Assembly (NCBI GenBank): GCA_937891595.1 | Contig: CALATF010000055.1 | Span: forward strand, 1-15,138 | Direction of reading: 5' to 3' | Length of the DNA: 15,138 nucleotides | Source of the DNA: an uncultured Clostridia bacterium | GTDB taxonomy: Bacteria > Bacillota > Clostridia > Christensenellales > UBA1242 | Shown: positions 14,947 through 15,138 of the stretch, one piece after another | How positions within the stretch are numbered: the stretch's first letter is position 1 | Layout: each line of letters opens with the position of its first letter | The notes under the pieces: model-generated | What the model was told of the DNA's origin: nothing | The model's database searches: none | Seen by the model: the letters and a program-made list of their open reading frames with translations, nothing else | Program-made: the position numbers and the translations under genes

Positions 14947-15022
14947 CGGGGTGTAGCGCAGTTGGTAGCGCACGTGGTTTGGGACCATGGGGCCGGGAGT
15001 TCGAGTCTCTTCACCCCGACCA
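14947..15022 (+). tRNA. tRNA-Pro (anticodon UGG)
   Basis: A 76-base cloverleaf with encoded CCA at 15020-15022. The acceptor CGGGGTG pairs with CACCCCG. The anticodon arm is CGTGG-TTTGGGA-CCATG, giving UGG with G37, as usual for proline. The T loop is TTCGAGT; the T stem includes two G-U pairs. It has its own promoter and is followed after 56 bases by a second tRNA. Confidence 0.97.
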
Positions 15023-15024
15023 AA

Positions 15025-15074
15025 AACTTTTAGTTTTATTTATGCCCTTTTAGGTAAATAAATATGCAAAAGTT
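15025..15074 (+). repeat. Imperfect palindrome in the tRNA spacer
   Basis: Two nested inverted repeats fill the spacer: AACTTTT (15025-15031) with AAAAGTT (15068-15074), and TTTATTTA (15035-15042) with TAAATAAA (15055-15062). The RNA could fold back and bring the two tRNAs together, perhaps helping processing. It lacks a U-tract after a GC stem, so it is not a normal terminator. Confidence 0.5.
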
Positions 15075-15078
15075 ATTT

Positions 15079-15138
15079 GGGCCTTTAGCTCAGTTGGTTA
15101 GAGCAACCGGCTCATAACCGGTCGGTCCGGGGTTCGAG
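15079..15138 (+). tRNA. tRNA with CAU anticodon (elongator Met or Ile2), 3' end cut by the window
   Basis: The acceptor 5' strand is GGGCCTT, the D arm GCTCAGTTGGTTAGAGC, and the anticodon arm ACCGG-CTCATAA-CCGGT with anticodon CAU. The T arm starts GGGGTTCGAG and then the window ends. The anticodon stem lacks the three consecutive G-C pairs of initiator tRNA. Elongator methionine and isoleucine-2 (lysidine-modified) cannot be separated without the rest of the acceptor stem and comparison. It probably shares the tRNA-Pro transcript. Confidence 0.9.

Noticed and set aside
14764..14988. Open frame of 74 codons on the minus strand
   Set aside because: It begins inside tRNA-Pro, has low-complexity F/K/N-rich composition from AT-rich DNA, and has no supporting ribosome site.
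1..15138. Mycoplasma-like code (TGA as tryptophan), suggested by the high AT content
   Set aside because: TGA ends plsX and sigF exactly where those families end, and tryptophan is TGG, for example in dapB. Sporulation genes also argue for a walled Bacillota cell.
1..15138. CRISPR array, insertion sequence, prophage or defence system
   Set aside because: No regularly spaced repeats, transposase, integrase or nuclease-helicase modules were seen on either strand; all recognised genes are core functions.

Overview
The window is ordinary core chromosome of a low-GC, endospore-forming member of the Bacillota, most likely a Clostridia lineage. The evidence is strong AT bias (roughly 28% GC by eye), AGGAG-type Shine-Dalgarno sites, consensus sigma-A promoters, intrinsic terminators, a lysine riboswitch, and a complete spoIIAA-spoIIAB-sigF operon. 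TGA is used as a stop (plsX, sigF) and tryptophan is TGG, so the standard code fits. All protein genes lie on the minus strand. Two tRNA genes at the right end point the other way.

From right to left, in the direction of transcription: (1) 14435-13188 is the forespore sigma-F operon, ended by a terminator. (2) tRNA-Ala(GGC) follows, with its own promoter and terminator, then an unrecognised 117-residue gene. (3) yceD (DUF177) and rpmF (ribosomal protein L32) follow. Their promoter is a perfect TTGACA-17-TATAAT placed so close to the ATG that the mRNA should be almost leaderless. (4) 11514-4857 is a lysine-controlled unit: promoter, complete lysine riboswitch with terminator platform, a GNAT acetyltransferase gene, an M20C (PepD-like) dipeptidase gene, asd, dapA, dapB, lysC, and a closing terminator. 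(5) A second promoter drives plsX, rnc and smc; smc runs off the left edge. On the plus strand at the right end, a strong promoter drives tRNA-Pro(UGG) and a CAU-anticodon tRNA that is cut by the window end.

Aspartokinase (LysC), Asd, DapA and DapB carry aspartate to tetrahydrodipicolinate, the precursor of lysine and of cell-wall diaminopimelate. In a spore former it also leads to dipicolinate. Riboswitch termination and probable allosteric control of LysC through its ACT domains would both respond to lysine. No dapD/dapH, dapL, ddh or lysA gene is visible here.

I see no mobile element, CRISPR array, prophage or defence system. The observations most worth a second look are the two unexpected genes at the head of the lysine unit, the leaderless yceD-rpmF transcript, insertion of the lysine unit between rpmF and plsX (often neighbours), and a Glu-to-Gln change in the RNase III signature.
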